9,385 nt of DNA. Origin: JAGLQA01 sp023135565. GTDB lineage: Bacteria; Acidobacteriota; Aminicenantia; UBA2199. Positions within the stretch are counted from its first letter, which is position 1, and every line of letters begins with the position of its first letter. The notes below the pieces were generated by a model. That model was not told where the DNA came from. It was given only the letters and a program-made list of their open reading frames with translations, and made no database searches. Made by a program: the position numbers and the translations under genes. The DNA lies in the NCBI GenBank assembly GCA_030639305.1, contig DAOWCY010000249.1, positions 1 to 9,385 on the forward strand. Direction: 5' to 3'. Shown piece after piece: positions 1 through 7,239 of this stretch.

Positions 1-219
1 AAAAACAAGTGGATCAAAGGAAGATCGGGAAAATTGAATAATGCTTAAGGCAACAGTATTGGGCGGCCCTGCCGGGGGCCAAACTTTTGAAAAAGTTTGA
101 ACAAAACTTTTGTTTAAAAAAGCGAAAAGCCCCCTATAAAAACTTTGAATTTTTCTTTTTCCAAAACTGAACACTTACCCGCGGCGCGGTGGGGACGGCG
201 TCTGCCCAAAAAAAATAAA
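1..219. other. Intergenic stretch downstream of the secreted metalloprotease-like gene
   Basis: No convincing gene is visible here. The stretch lies 3' of the leftward gene that ends at 220. It contains the left arm of a 45-bp inverted repeat (67-111), an AT-rich segment (112-170) and a GC-rich patch (180-207). Read on the minus strand, the GC-rich patch resembles the GGGGGCGCCGACCCC segment at 2739-2753, so it may be another worn piece of the same repeat family. I see no clean Rho-independent terminator for the leftward gene. The short hairpin inside the repeat arm (81-98, AAACTTTT-GA-AAAAGTTT) could serve that purpose, but it has no GC stem. Confidence 0.5.
67..111 (-). repeat. Left arm of 45-bp inverted repeat
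   Basis: The reverse complement of 67-111 matches 2632-2676 at 44 of 45 positions; the one difference pairs base 101 with base 2642. The element starts with alternating AAAAGTTT and AAACTTTT half-repeats, which can form either of two exclusive AT hairpins, and ends in GGCCCCCGGCAGGG. The two arms point in opposite directions and enclose the whole 220-2532 gene. In this copy the similarity to the longer foldable repeat stops right after the AGGG end. A partial third copy lies at 7953-8104. Confidence 0.85.
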
Positions 220-2532
220 TCACTGCAGTACGATGCCGCAAATAGCCACAAGGGGCATCAAGCTGTTCCGAACTGCAAACCTTAAGAATTCGTGCTTTGA
301 AATTAAGTCTGCCAGGGGCGGCGAATATTTGTAATATAAATTTACAAAGCGGCGGCCAAACTCGCTGCGCATAAGGTAGGTATCCCTGAAATCTCTTAAC
401 ACCTGCACATAGGGATGATAGACGGAATTAAATGCAGCCGTGGCTATAAAACATTTTTTCGATGGGTTATCGTCTCCGTTGCCATCGCTGCTTTTCGTTT
501 TTATGGTGATTGTTAGATAAAAAGAGGTTTTATTGTTCTCGGTAAAATCATCTTGTTCATAACCATTTATAGTTATTATAACGCCTATATAATAGGTGCC
601 TGCGGGGATATCTGCCGGTATGTCGGAACTAATATCGAACACACTGCGGCTCTCGCCGTCGAAAGTTTCCCAGTTCCAGTATGAACCTATTTTGTAATCG
701 TTGGTGGTGATGTTCCTATCCGTGGATAGGTAAAAACGTACCCGGACGTCCTCGACTTCGTTATAACTATTGTTCTCCACGGTGATATTATTCAAAGAGA
801 TGCTGTCCCCGGGATAATAAGAAGAGGCATTGGCCGTCGAATTGTGCAAACCGTCATCAGCATAGTAAGACTCGACACCTACATCCACTATTTCTATTAT
901 ATCCGTCCAGTTGTCATACAAACGGCGGAAGCAATAGGCATCCGCCCTGTGAATACCGCGCCCGTTTTCTACTATATGGTAATAATATTGATGCACCACC
1001 GTAAGACGGTCGTAATCGTAGGTTTCATGGTAGCCCCAATCACCCTCTTCACCCCGCTGCATCCCCCAGGTGTGTGCCAATTCATGCATGGCAACCGGTT
1101 TGAGAAGAATTACATCTTCATTGCCGATAGCAAAACTTTCATCATCGGTCCAGTCGTATGAAGGATTAAACAGGACGTCCGATTCTATAAGCAGGCCGCA
1201 GGGAGTGCTGCGCCACCAACTGTGCGCCCAGGCTAAGTACCCATTCCAATTGACGCCGTAAATATTAGCCATAGTGGAATCATCCACCCAACCGCAGAAT
1301 TCGTTTTTGTCGTTATGACCGAATTTCCCATCGCTGTTTTTTTTCCGGTACACATCCATAAACCGGTTCCATGTATTGAGACAAAAATTAAGACTATCAT
1401 ATGACCACCAGTCGTCGGGCACCCTTTCCATATTAAAAGGTAAAGAATGATAACCGCAGTACCCGAGCTGGCCCCCTTGTGGCGTATCCACGGCGGGCGC
1501 TGCTAAAACCCTTTCTCCCGCATTCGGCAGGCCTGTACCTGTTTCTCCATGTAGGGCCCGAGTTTGTTCGTTGCCCTGGAAGCCGGTCTCGCCCTGCTTG
1601 TCCCGGTTTATCAAGTATTCGAAAGGAACCTGTTCGATATTTCCCGGGATCGCAGACCCCTCGCTTTGACCACCTTTATGGGCCGGGGGCGCCGTCCGCT
1701 TTGCCGGGGTCGCCGCCTGACTTTTGTTTATAAATAGCGAGCCCAAGCCCTGCAGCCGGAGTCTTCTTTTTTTTAATGGTGTTTGCAGGGCAGTGTCTTT
1801 TATATAGCGGATAAAGTCGGCAAACTTCAGCGCCTGGGCCGTCTTAGCCTGCCGTCTGTACCCGGGTAAAGACAGCGAAGCCGAATCCGCGGGATCCTTT
1901 GCCGCCGGTGCAGCAGCGGAGAACTGTCCGAAGTGGTCTTCCCGGCTTTTATCGTAAACCGGGAATCCGCCCTGTATATAAGATACCGGCAATTTGCTCC
2001 TGGTAAATTCTTGTGCATTCGTTTTTAGGACAACTTTTTTCCCGGCGGTCAAAAGGAATTCCGTCCCGGTGCGTACATCTTTTACTACTTCGAAAAATCC
2101 CTGGGAACCGCCGATGACCGGGTTGATGTAGGTTTTTCCATCATCGCCGATGCATAGGAGATACCTGTGTCCCAGGCGAAACGAAGGCGCTGAACTTACG
2201 CTGAGGCACAACTCCCCCACACAGCCGCCGGCATATTTTAGGATAATAGAAGATAAGTTTTTTTGCGCTGATCGATTAGTAGAATGGACAACGGATATGT
2301 CGCTAAAAATCACCTCTGTAAAAATTAAGGTCTGCTGTGGGTTGAAGTAACTGTCCCGGCTCTCAACCGTACCGGCGAAGATAATATCCGCGCTTTGGGC
2401 GATTTCGGCAAAAGGAAGGTTTGCCTGCATTGCGAAAGTACTATCTGCCGGGATTATTAGGAAGATAGACAGGCATATAAATTTTAAAAGGCTCGATACT
2501 TTAAGAAATGAGCGATAATTTGTTTTTTTCAT
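220..2532 (-). CDS. Secreted matrixin-like (HExxH) protein with CARDB-type domain and CFI-box C-terminus
   Basis: This 770-aa protein starts with a clear signal peptide: a basic N-terminus, a hydrophobic core at about 13-28 and a likely cut after STFA (residue 34). Residues 38-150 have the look of the TIMP/OB-like domain common at the N-terminus of secreted bacterial proteins (FAEIAQSADIIFAGTV, a cysteine pair at 104/109). A low-complexity linker follows (205-350). Residues 370-540 resemble an M10-type metalloprotease: SDVLFNPSYDW, then HELAH at 483-487 with T-W-G after it, and later HRADAYCFRRLY, matching the usual final helix. The third zinc ligand expected six residues after the second His is Arg493, so activity is uncertain. 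Residues 545-678 look like a CARDB/Ig-like adhesion module. Residues 694-770 begin CFIATAAF and form the CFI-box C-terminal domain, thought to be a surface-sorting or anchoring tail. AAGGAG lies 6 nt before the ATG, supporting this start. Substrate unknown; the role is inferred as an extracellular protease or a protease-derived binding protein. Confidence 0.8.
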   Translation of the reverse strand: MKKTNYRSFLKVSSLLKFICLSIFLIIPADSTFAMQANLPFAEIAQSADIIFAGTVESRDSYFNPQQTLIFTEVIFSDISVVHSTNRSAQKNLSSIILKYAGGCVGELCLSVSSAPSFRLGHRYLLCIGDDGKTYINPVIGGSQGFFEVVKDVRTGTEFLLTAGKKVVLKTNAQEFTRSKLPVSYIQGGFPVYDKSREDHFGQFSAAAPAAKDPADSASLSLPGYRRQAKTAQALKFADFIRYIKDTALQTPLKKRRLRLQGLGSLFINKSQAATPAKRTAPPAHKGGQSEGSAIPGNIEQVPFEYLINRDKQGETGFQGNEQTRALHGETGTGLPNAGERVLAAPAVDTPQGGQLGYCGYHSLPFNMERVPDDWWSYDSLNFCLNTWNRFMDVYRKKNSDGKFGHNDKNEFCGWVDDSTMANIYGVNWNGYLAWAHSWWRSTPCGLLIESDVLFNPSYDWTDDESFAIGNEDVILLKPVAMHELAHTWGMQRGEEGDWGYHETYDYDRLTVVHQYYYHIVENGRGIHRADAYCFRRLYDNWTDIIEIVDVGVESYYADDGLHNSTANASSYYPGDSISLNNITVENNSYNEVEDVRVRFYLSTDRNITTNDYKIGSYWNWETFDGESRSVFDISSDIPADIPAGTYYIGVIITINGYEQDDFTENNKTSFYLTITIKTKSSDGNGDDNPSKKCFIATAAFNSVYHPYVQVLRDFRDTYLMRSEFGRRFVNLYYKYSPPLADLISKHEFLRFAVRNSLMPLVAICGIVLQ

Positions 2533-2550
2533 GTGTAACTCCTTTTTTTA

Positions 2551-2565
2551 TGCCATTACATGGCA
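2551..2565. promoter_or_regulatory. TGCCAT-TAC-ATGGCA inverted repeat in the 5' leader
   Basis: A perfect 6-bp inverted repeat with a 3-nt centre lies 18 bp upstream of the start codon of the leftward secreted-protein gene and just upstream of its AAGGAG ribosome binding site. It could be an operator half-site pair or a small leader hairpin. I could not identify a convincing promoter upstream of it, so its regulatory role is only inferred from position and symmetry. Confidence 0.3.
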
Positions 2566-2631
2566 GATCCTCATGACGGCACGGGCAGCCTATAAGGGGT
2601 TCTCAAGTAACAGGAAAGCGTACCGCTCATG

Positions 2632-2676
2632 AAAAGTTTTGATCAAACTTTTTCAAAAGTTTGGCCCCCGGCAGGG
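2632..2676 (+). repeat. Right arm of 45-bp inverted repeat
   Basis: This is the partner of 67-111, in the opposite orientation, with one mismatch (base 2642). Within it, AAACTTTT-TC-AAAAGTTT (2645-2662) and AAAAGTTT-TGATC-AAACTTTT (2632-2652) are alternative hairpins sharing the middle half-repeat. Unlike the left arm, this copy continues directly into the GC-rich foldable part of the repeat, up to about 2730. Confidence 0.85.
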
Positions 2677-2730
2677 ACCTGCCGCGCAGCGGCTTAACGC
2701 CACCCCACGCGCGTGGGGCCGCCGGAGGCT
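2663..2730 (+). repeat. GC-rich foldable dispersed repeat, copy A
   Basis: An outer stem pairs GCCCCCGGC (2664-2672) with GCCGGAGGC (2721-2729), with one internal C/A mismatch and a further G-U pair. Two hairpins sit inside: GCCGC-GCA-GCGGC (2681-2693) and CCCCAC-GCGC-GTGGGG (2703-2718). The copy at 8057-8104 keeps the outer stem with the same mismatch and the second hairpin with a different loop. That suggests a family under structural selection or spreading as a small non-autonomous element. It lies between convergently placed transcription units' ends and starts, and no coding role is apparent. Confidence 0.7.
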
Positions 2731-2807
2731 AAGAGGTTGGGGGCGCCGACCCCTTTTGTTGTTCACGGGGAAATTTTATTTTACTCCTTTTTTTTTTGAA
2801 AATCAAG

Positions 2808-2845
2808 AAAAAAAATCTTTTGATAATTTAATATATAAGATTTTT
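2808..2845 (-). terminator. Possible Rho-independent terminator of the RpiR-type gene
   Basis: On the minus strand AAAAATCTT (2845-2837) pairs with AAGATTTTT (2819-2811), a 9-bp perfect stem with a 17-nt loop, and runs on into a U-tract (A8 on the plus strand at 2808-2815). It lies 75 bp past the stop of the regulator gene. The stem is AT-rich and the loop long, so termination would be weak; the call rests on the stem plus U-tract only. Confidence 0.35.
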
Positions 2846-2919
2846 GGGGAGAATGGCAAAAAAGAATCGAGAGCTTAGCGCCTTAAAACTTTGATATTGC
2901 TGTTCCGGGACTTTAATTT

Positions 2920-3741
2920 TCAAGCATGGGGCGAGATGAGTTCCTTATCATTGCGGATTTTTTCCAATAACTTCATCTTACCCTTCATTTCCTTGCTGCG
3001 CAAATTGGCAACTTTCATTACTAACAGGTCGATCACCGCGGCAAAAGGCGCTGTGGGTGGAATACAAAATCGCCTCTCAACCCGCAGCGGTATCACCAAA
3101 GACGACATCATGCCGATGCGCGACAAAGGTACGGCTGTCAACGATACCCGCGGCACTCCGCGGTCTTTAAAAACCCGCAGCGTTTCTAAAGCTTCCCGGA
3201 AAGGCTTGTCTAAGTCGATGAGAAATAGTACGCAATTCTCCCCAAAAGTATGATAAGAGGCAATGGCATCGTATTTGCTATTCCTGGCAGCGCAGCAGCG
3301 GATACCGATCCACCTAAAATAGTTCTCTAATAAATCAACCAGTATTCCGGTTATTTCTAAACCGAACCCGGCAACTATAACCGCTCCTTTTCGGGCGATA
3401 AGATGAGCCGCTTTGTCTATTTTCTCGATCACATCACCGGAAAATATGGCTTCTACTCCCTTTAGCTCATCATATAACAGACCGTCGTCCACATCTGCTT
3501 CCACTTCCCCGGCAGGTATCATTAATCCCGACTTCCTGGCTATCCAGGTACGAAAACCCTTAAAACTGTCAAAACCGATAGCCCTGACAATACGGGATAA
3601 AGTCGAAGGTGTGGTGCCTAACTCAGCGGCAATCTCTTCGATATCTAAAAATAGAAACTTCTCCGATTCTTCCAGCAGCGCATTGGCAACAATTTTCCTG
3701 CTGCCCTTTAACGCCAGGTATTTTTCTTTATTTAATTCCAT
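2920..3741 (-). CDS. RpiR/MurR-family transcriptional regulator with degenerate SIS domain
   Basis: This 273-aa protein has the normal length and order of the RpiR family. The N-terminal helix-turn-helix spans about 1-75 (EEIAAELGTTPSTLSRIVRAIGF is the recognition region, residues 35-57) and a SIS fold follows at about 105-245. Family members normally bind phosphosugars in the SIS domain and control sugar catabolism genes. Here the two phosphate-binding loops look altered: GFGLEITG (125-132) replaces the usual G-x-G-S-S type turn, and IDLDKPFRE (175-183) stands where S-x-S-G-x-T is expected. The ligand may therefore be different or absent. The gene is divergent from the propeller/AraC gene at 3858, with 116 bp between the starts, so co-regulation is plausible. 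No Shine-Dalgarno sequence is visible before the ATG, but a TTGCAA/TAAATT promoter would place the transcript start almost on the ATG. Family assignment is firm; target and ligand are unknown. Confidence 0.88.
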   Translation of the reverse strand: MELNKEKYLALKGSRKIVANALLEESEKFLFLDIEEIAAELGTTPSTLSRIVRAIGFDSFKGFRTWIARKSGLMIPAGEVEADVDDGLLYDELKGVEAIFSGDVIEKIDKAAHLIARKGAVIVAGFGLEITGILVDLLENYFRWIGIRCCAARNSKYDAIASYHTFGENCVLFLIDLDKPFREALETLRVFKDRGVPRVSLTAVPLSRIGMMSSLVIPLRVERRFCIPPTAPFAAVIDLLVMKVANLRSKEMKGKMKLLEKIRNDKELISPHA

Positions 3742-3857
3742 AACGAAAACAATTTACCATAAAATGCACTTTTTTGCAATATTTTTTGCAAATGACTTTT
3801 TGACTACCAAAAATTTTTTTTATGTGGTAATATTATACACTCGACTCAGGAAGTAAT
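3742..3857. promoter_or_regulatory. Divergent intergenic control region with repeated TTGCAA sites
   Basis: This 116-bp AT-rich spacer separates two divergent regulator genes. TTTTTTGCAA occurs twice (3770-3779 and 3782-3791), 12 bp apart, each containing the palindrome TTGCAA. Leftward, TTGCAA (3774-3779), a 17-bp spacer and TAAATT (3756-3751) make a plausible promoter with the start point near 3744, giving a nearly leaderless mRNA. Rightward, AGGAAG (3848-3853) is the ribosome binding site for the gene at 3858, and TATTAT (3831-3836) may be its -10; I find no good -35. The repeats could be operator sites for one of the two regulators, which is inference. Confidence 0.45.
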
Positions 3858-6593
3858 ATGAATAGCAGCGGCAGCGTAAAAAATTTACTATTCTCGATTA
3901 TTATAATTGTGTTTTTCTTTTTTCACATGCCTGCTTTAGACCCCGGGAAAGCGCTTGACCACTGCCTCTTCGATGAATGGAAGATCGCGGATGGGCTGCC
4001 TTCCGATACGGTTAATGCCATTGCCCAGGGTCCCGACGGTTATTTGTGGATAGGCACCACTAAGGGTCTGGTACGATTCGACGGCCTGGAATTCGAGCTT
4101 TTCAGGGAAAGCGAAGATAGTGAGCAAAAACACGACGATTGGATAACCTGCCTGTTTTTAGACAAACAGGGTGTGCTCTGGATCGGCAGCCGTCACGGCC
4201 TGCGCAGATATAAAGACAGAAGGTTTGAAAATTTTACCGGCGGCAAGGACCTATTAGCGAATAATTTTATTACCTGCATCGATGAAGATATTAAAGGGCG
4301 TCTCTGGGTCGGCACGGACGCCGGTTATTTGAAGCGCCTGGAAGAAGGGACGTTCACTACCTATGACGCGGCAAAAGGCCTGCCCGGGAAGAAAATCGCT
4401 TCGATATTCGAGGACAATAGCGGGGTATTATGGCTTGGGGCGGCGGCAGCCGGACTCTTTAAACTCAAGGAGGAGAGGTTTAAGAAAGTGAACATCGAAG
4501 GGCTGGGGCGGATATATTCGATAAACACAGTCTATGAAGATCGCAAGGGAGTCAGGTGGCGGGGCACGAACAAAGGGCTGATCGAAATACGCTATGAGGC
4601 GACACGGTTGTATACCACTGTCATCGGTAAGATAGCCAACAACGATATCAAAGCGATTTTAGAAGATAGCCACGGCAGCTTGTGGGTGGGAACAGCCAAC
4701 GGCATCAGCCGCTTAAAAAAAGAACGGCCCCGGAAAGTGGAGATAGAAAATCATTTCCGCAACATCGTGGTCACCTGTTTATTCGAGGATAGAGAAAAGA
4801 ATATCTGGATAGGCACCGACGGTTCCGGTTTAAAGCGGTTGAGAGAGGGACTTTTTACCACTTATACGGCAGCTCATGGTTTGCCCAATAGTTATATTCA
4901 CAGTCTATGGGAAGACCGCGACAGGGATATCTGGATAGGCGCCGGTTACGGGTTATGCCATCTCCGGGCAGGAGTTTTTATCCCTTTCCCAACTAAATTG
5001 GACAACCCGAAAAAAGCCATTTGCACGGATTACTCAGGCAATGTGTGGGTGGGTACAGGCGGCAGCGGGTTATCCCGCATCAAAGATGAAGAGGTTTATA
5101 AGTATCCCCTTCCCGGCAGCGGTCTGGTCAGCAGTTTTATAACCGTGTTATTTTTAGACAGTTACAAAAGGCTGTGGGTAGGTACCGATAAGGGACTAAA
5201 CCGCTTTGAGAACGATTCTTTTACCGCTTTTACGAGCAGCAGCGGTTTGTCGGCGAATCATATTAATAGTATTTTTGAAGACAGCCGGTTTAATACCTGG
5301 ATCGGCACCGGCGCAGGCTTAAATTTTGTGAAAAACGGCGATTTCAAGCAAGGAGTAAAGGTATATTTGCCCGGCGTGCCGGTATCCTGTATTTACGAAG
5401 ACAGCGAAGAGGTGTCCTGGATCGGTACCTATGGCCAGGGGTTAAAACGGTACAAAGAGGGTAAGTTTTTTTCTTACACTACTGCCAACGGCCTGCACAG
5501 CAATAATATCTATAAAATAATCGAAGATGAGCAGGGGAATTTTTGGATCAGCAGTGACAGCGGCGTGCTTAAAGTCAGCCGGGGTAATCTCGATGCTTTT
5601 GCCGCCGGTCAAACAAGCGGGATCGACTGCACTGCTTTCGGCCTTGCGGACGGTTTGAAGAGTGTGGAGTGCAGCGATTCCGCCGTCAATTCGGCGCTTC
5701 AAACCGTTGACGGCAAAATCTGGTTTGCCACTAAGAAAGGGGTATCGGTTATCGAACCGCGGAAAATAAAAATCAATAAACTCCCGCCGCCGGTGATTAT
5801 CGAAAGTATTTTATGCAATAGTGAAACCATACCGCGGCAACTGTGGACAGGGAATTTTAAAATCAAAGGAAATAAAAAAAACCGGCTGGTTTTTTCTTTT
5901 ACAGCCACTACTTTTATTGCCCCGGGGAAAGTAAAATTCAAATACCGCCTGGAAGGTTATGATAAGGACTGGCGTTACTCCGCCTCGGGCAAAGACAGGA
6001 CCGCGGCATATCCCGCTCTGCCGCCGGGAAGTTATTCCTTCCGCGTAACTGCCTGTAACAGCGACGGCGTATGGAATAAAGGAGGAGAAACCCTAACTTT
6101 TAAATTAAGGCTGTCATTTTTTAGAACAACCTTTTTTAAAATCCTGGTTTTTGTGTTTATCCTAACCCTGTTGACCGCGGCTTATTTGCTGCACAGGAAA
6201 AATATCTTCCGCCGGGAAGAGAAGTATAAAGGTTCGCACTTAGACCCTGTTAAAGCGGAAGAGTCTCTAAAAAAGCTGCTTCATCTTTTAGAGGTTAAGA
6301 AAGTGTACCGGGATGAAAATATCTCCCTGCAATTGTTATCCGGGAAAGTAGGGATTCCTTCTCATTATCTTTCCCAGGTCATAAATGAGAGAATGGACAA
6401 AAATTTTATCGGGCTTATCAATAGTTACCGGGTGCAGGAAGCGAAAAAGAAACTGGTAGACCCGAAGGCCGCGCATCTTTCTATCCTGGGGATTGCATTC
6501 GAAGTGGGTTTTAATTCCAAAGCGGCGTTTAACCGGGCGTTTAAAAAGTATACCGGCATGACGCCCTCGGAGTACAGGAAGAAGCGCCGATAG
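3858..6593 (+). CDS. Membrane-anchored two-propeller (Reg_prop/Y_Y_Y) sensor fused to AraC-type DNA-binding domain
   Basis: This 911-aa protein resembles the sensor half of hybrid two-component systems but has no histidine kinase or receiver. A hydrophobic segment (9-27) acts as signal peptide or anchor. Residues 40-640 carry 14 Reg_prop repeats, seen as D-x-x-G-x-L-W-I-G-T followed by G-L-x-R motifs (for example W64, W108, W150, W192, W234, W276, W317, W359, W397, W440, W481, W521, W563, W622). That fits two seven-bladed beta-propellers. A Y_Y_Y Ig-like domain covers about 675-750 (YRLEGYDKDW, LPPGSYSFRV). A transmembrane helix follows (757-778), then a cytoplasmic AraC/XylS helix-turn-helix domain (805-911) with canonical second-helix motif IAFEVGFNSKAAFNRAFKKYTGMTPSEYR (split here: IAFEVGFNSKAAF at 879-891). 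The likely job is to sense an envelope ligand, by family analogy a glycan or its breakdown product, and to bind DNA from the membrane. Start supported by AGGAAG four bases upstream. It is divergent from the RpiR-type gene. Confidence 0.9.
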   Translation: MNSSGSVKNLLFSIIIIVFFFFHMPALDPGKALDHCLFDEWKIADGLPSDTVNAIAQGPDGYLWIGTTKGLVRFDGLEFELFRESEDSEQKHDDWITCLFLDKQGVLWIGSRHGLRRYKDRRFENFTGGKDLLANNFITCIDEDIKGRLWVGTDAGYLKRLEEGTFTTYDAAKGLPGKKIASIFEDNSGVLWLGAAAAGLFKLKEERFKKVNIEGLGRIYSINTVYEDRKGVRWRGTNKGLIEIRYEATRLYTTVIGKIANNDIKAILEDSHGSLWVGTANGISRLKKERPRKVEIENHFRNIVVTCLFEDREKNIWIGTDGSGLKRLREGLFTTYTAAHGLPNSYIHSLWEDRDRDIWIGAGYGLCHLRAGVFIPFPTKLDNPKKAICTDYSGNVWVGTGGSGLSRIKDEEVYKYPLPGSGLVSSFITVLFLDSYKRLWVGTDKGLNRFENDSFTAFTSSSGLSANHINSIFEDSRFNTWIGTGAGLNFVKNGDFKQGVKVYLPGVPVSCIYEDSEEVSWIGTYGQGLKRYKEGKFFSYTTANGLHSNNIYKIIEDEQGNFWISSDSGVLKVSRGNLDAFAAGQTSGIDCTAFGLADGLKSVECSDSAVNSALQTVDGKIWFATKKGVSVIEPRKIKINKLPPPVIIESILCNSETIPRQLWTGNFKIKGNKKNRLVFSFTATTFIAPGKVKFKYRLEGYDKDWRYSASGKDRTAAYPALPPGSYSFRVTACNSDGVWNKGGETLTFKLRLSFFRTTFFKILVFVFILTLLTAAYLLHRKNIFRREEKYKGSHLDPVKAEESLKKLLHLLEVKKVYRDENISLQLLSGKVGIPSHYLSQVINERMDKNFIGLINSYRVQEAKKKLVDPKAAHLSILGIAFEVGFNSKAAFNRAFKKYTGMTPSEYRKKRR

Positions 6594-6599
6594 CAGCCT

Positions 6600-6692
6600 T
6601 CAGCTTTCGGCATTCGGCCATCAGCTTTCGGCCCCAACTTCCGGGAGCAGTTTTCGACCTTCGCCCTTCAGCCCCAGCCATCAGCCCCCGGC
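6600..6692. repeat. Degenerate minisatellite with TCAGCYYYCGGC units
   Basis: The 12-bp unit TCAGCTTTCGGC occurs at 6600-6611 and 6621-6632, with variants TCAGCCCCAGCC (6668-6679) and TCAGCCCCCGGC (6681-6692); related TTCGGCC and TTCGACC words fill the gaps. The tract begins right after the stop of the propeller/AraC gene and runs into the end of the convergent DUF2283 gene. CAGCCCCCGGCC from the last unit recurs exactly at 7087-7098. It looks like slippage-derived or dispersed short-repeat DNA; I see no hairpin with a U-tract that would serve as terminator. Confidence 0.65.
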
Positions 6693-6935
6693 CTGTGCTT
6701 GTGCATTTACCCTTTTACGGGCATTTAAAACAGTTATGCCCACTACCTCACCATTCTCATAGCGAATGATCAGGTCATCATCTGTAAGTTCACTATCATC
6801 GGCACGACTGGGTTTTTTGAAATTTAAATACAGGACATCCGCCTCATCATCGTAACTGTACCATAACCGCTTGTAAGGTATACTTAATAGTAGTGAGGAT
6901 AGGTTCATTATTTTTCTATAATCTATTTGGGCCAT
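6681..6935 (-). CDS. DUF2283-family small protein
   Basis: The 84-aa product holds a DUF2283 core at about 26-70: the typical YDDEADVLYLNF opening, an acidic middle, then a strand pair ending in YENGEVVGITVLNARKR. Family function is not established; members are short, are found singly or near toxin-antitoxin-like genes, and often bear no other domain. AGGAG lies 9 nt before the ATG, so the start is well supported; the first 25 residues precede the usual core. The stop codon falls inside a minisatellite unit (6681-6692), so the last residues (QAQAGG) appear to derive from repeat DNA that replaced the original end. It is convergent with the propeller/AraC gene, 87 bp away, and divergent from the ABC ATPase gene. 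No function is proposed. Confidence 0.82.
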   Translation of the reverse strand: MAQIDYRKIMNLSSLLLSIPYKRLWYSYDDEADVLYLNFKKPSRADDSELTDDDLIIRYENGEVVGITVLNARKRVNAQAQAGG

Positions 6936-7239
6936 GTTTGATCTCTCCTCTTGATTTTTTTAACCTCGAAACTATATAATACCCCCAGGAAAACATAATG
7001 TCAACAGAGTAGAAAAAAAACCGAATACAATGTTGGGTAAAATATTATCTAACCAGCCCCAGCTAGCGGCATTCGTCCGCGGCATCCAGCCCCCGGCCCG
7101 GCAGCCGAAGATCGTGCCGGAAGTGTCGATTTATAAATGTACACCTCCCGAAAGGCTCGATAGCCGGGCAAGAACAAAAAAATGGCACCATTTTATAGAA
7201 TGGGGCGAAAAACAGGTAAAAGGATATTACAATAAGCAC

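Noticed and set aside
3413..3856. 147-codon plus-strand frame overlapping the RpiR gene
   Set aside because: It is antisense to a confidently assigned regulator and shows Ser/Ile-rich shadow composition without a domain.
7030..7239. In-frame N-terminal extension of the ABC ATPase from an ATG at 7030
   Set aside because: It has no ribosome binding site, lies in DNA sharing the CAGCCCCCGGCC repeat word, and would make the protein about 70 residues longer than the family norm.
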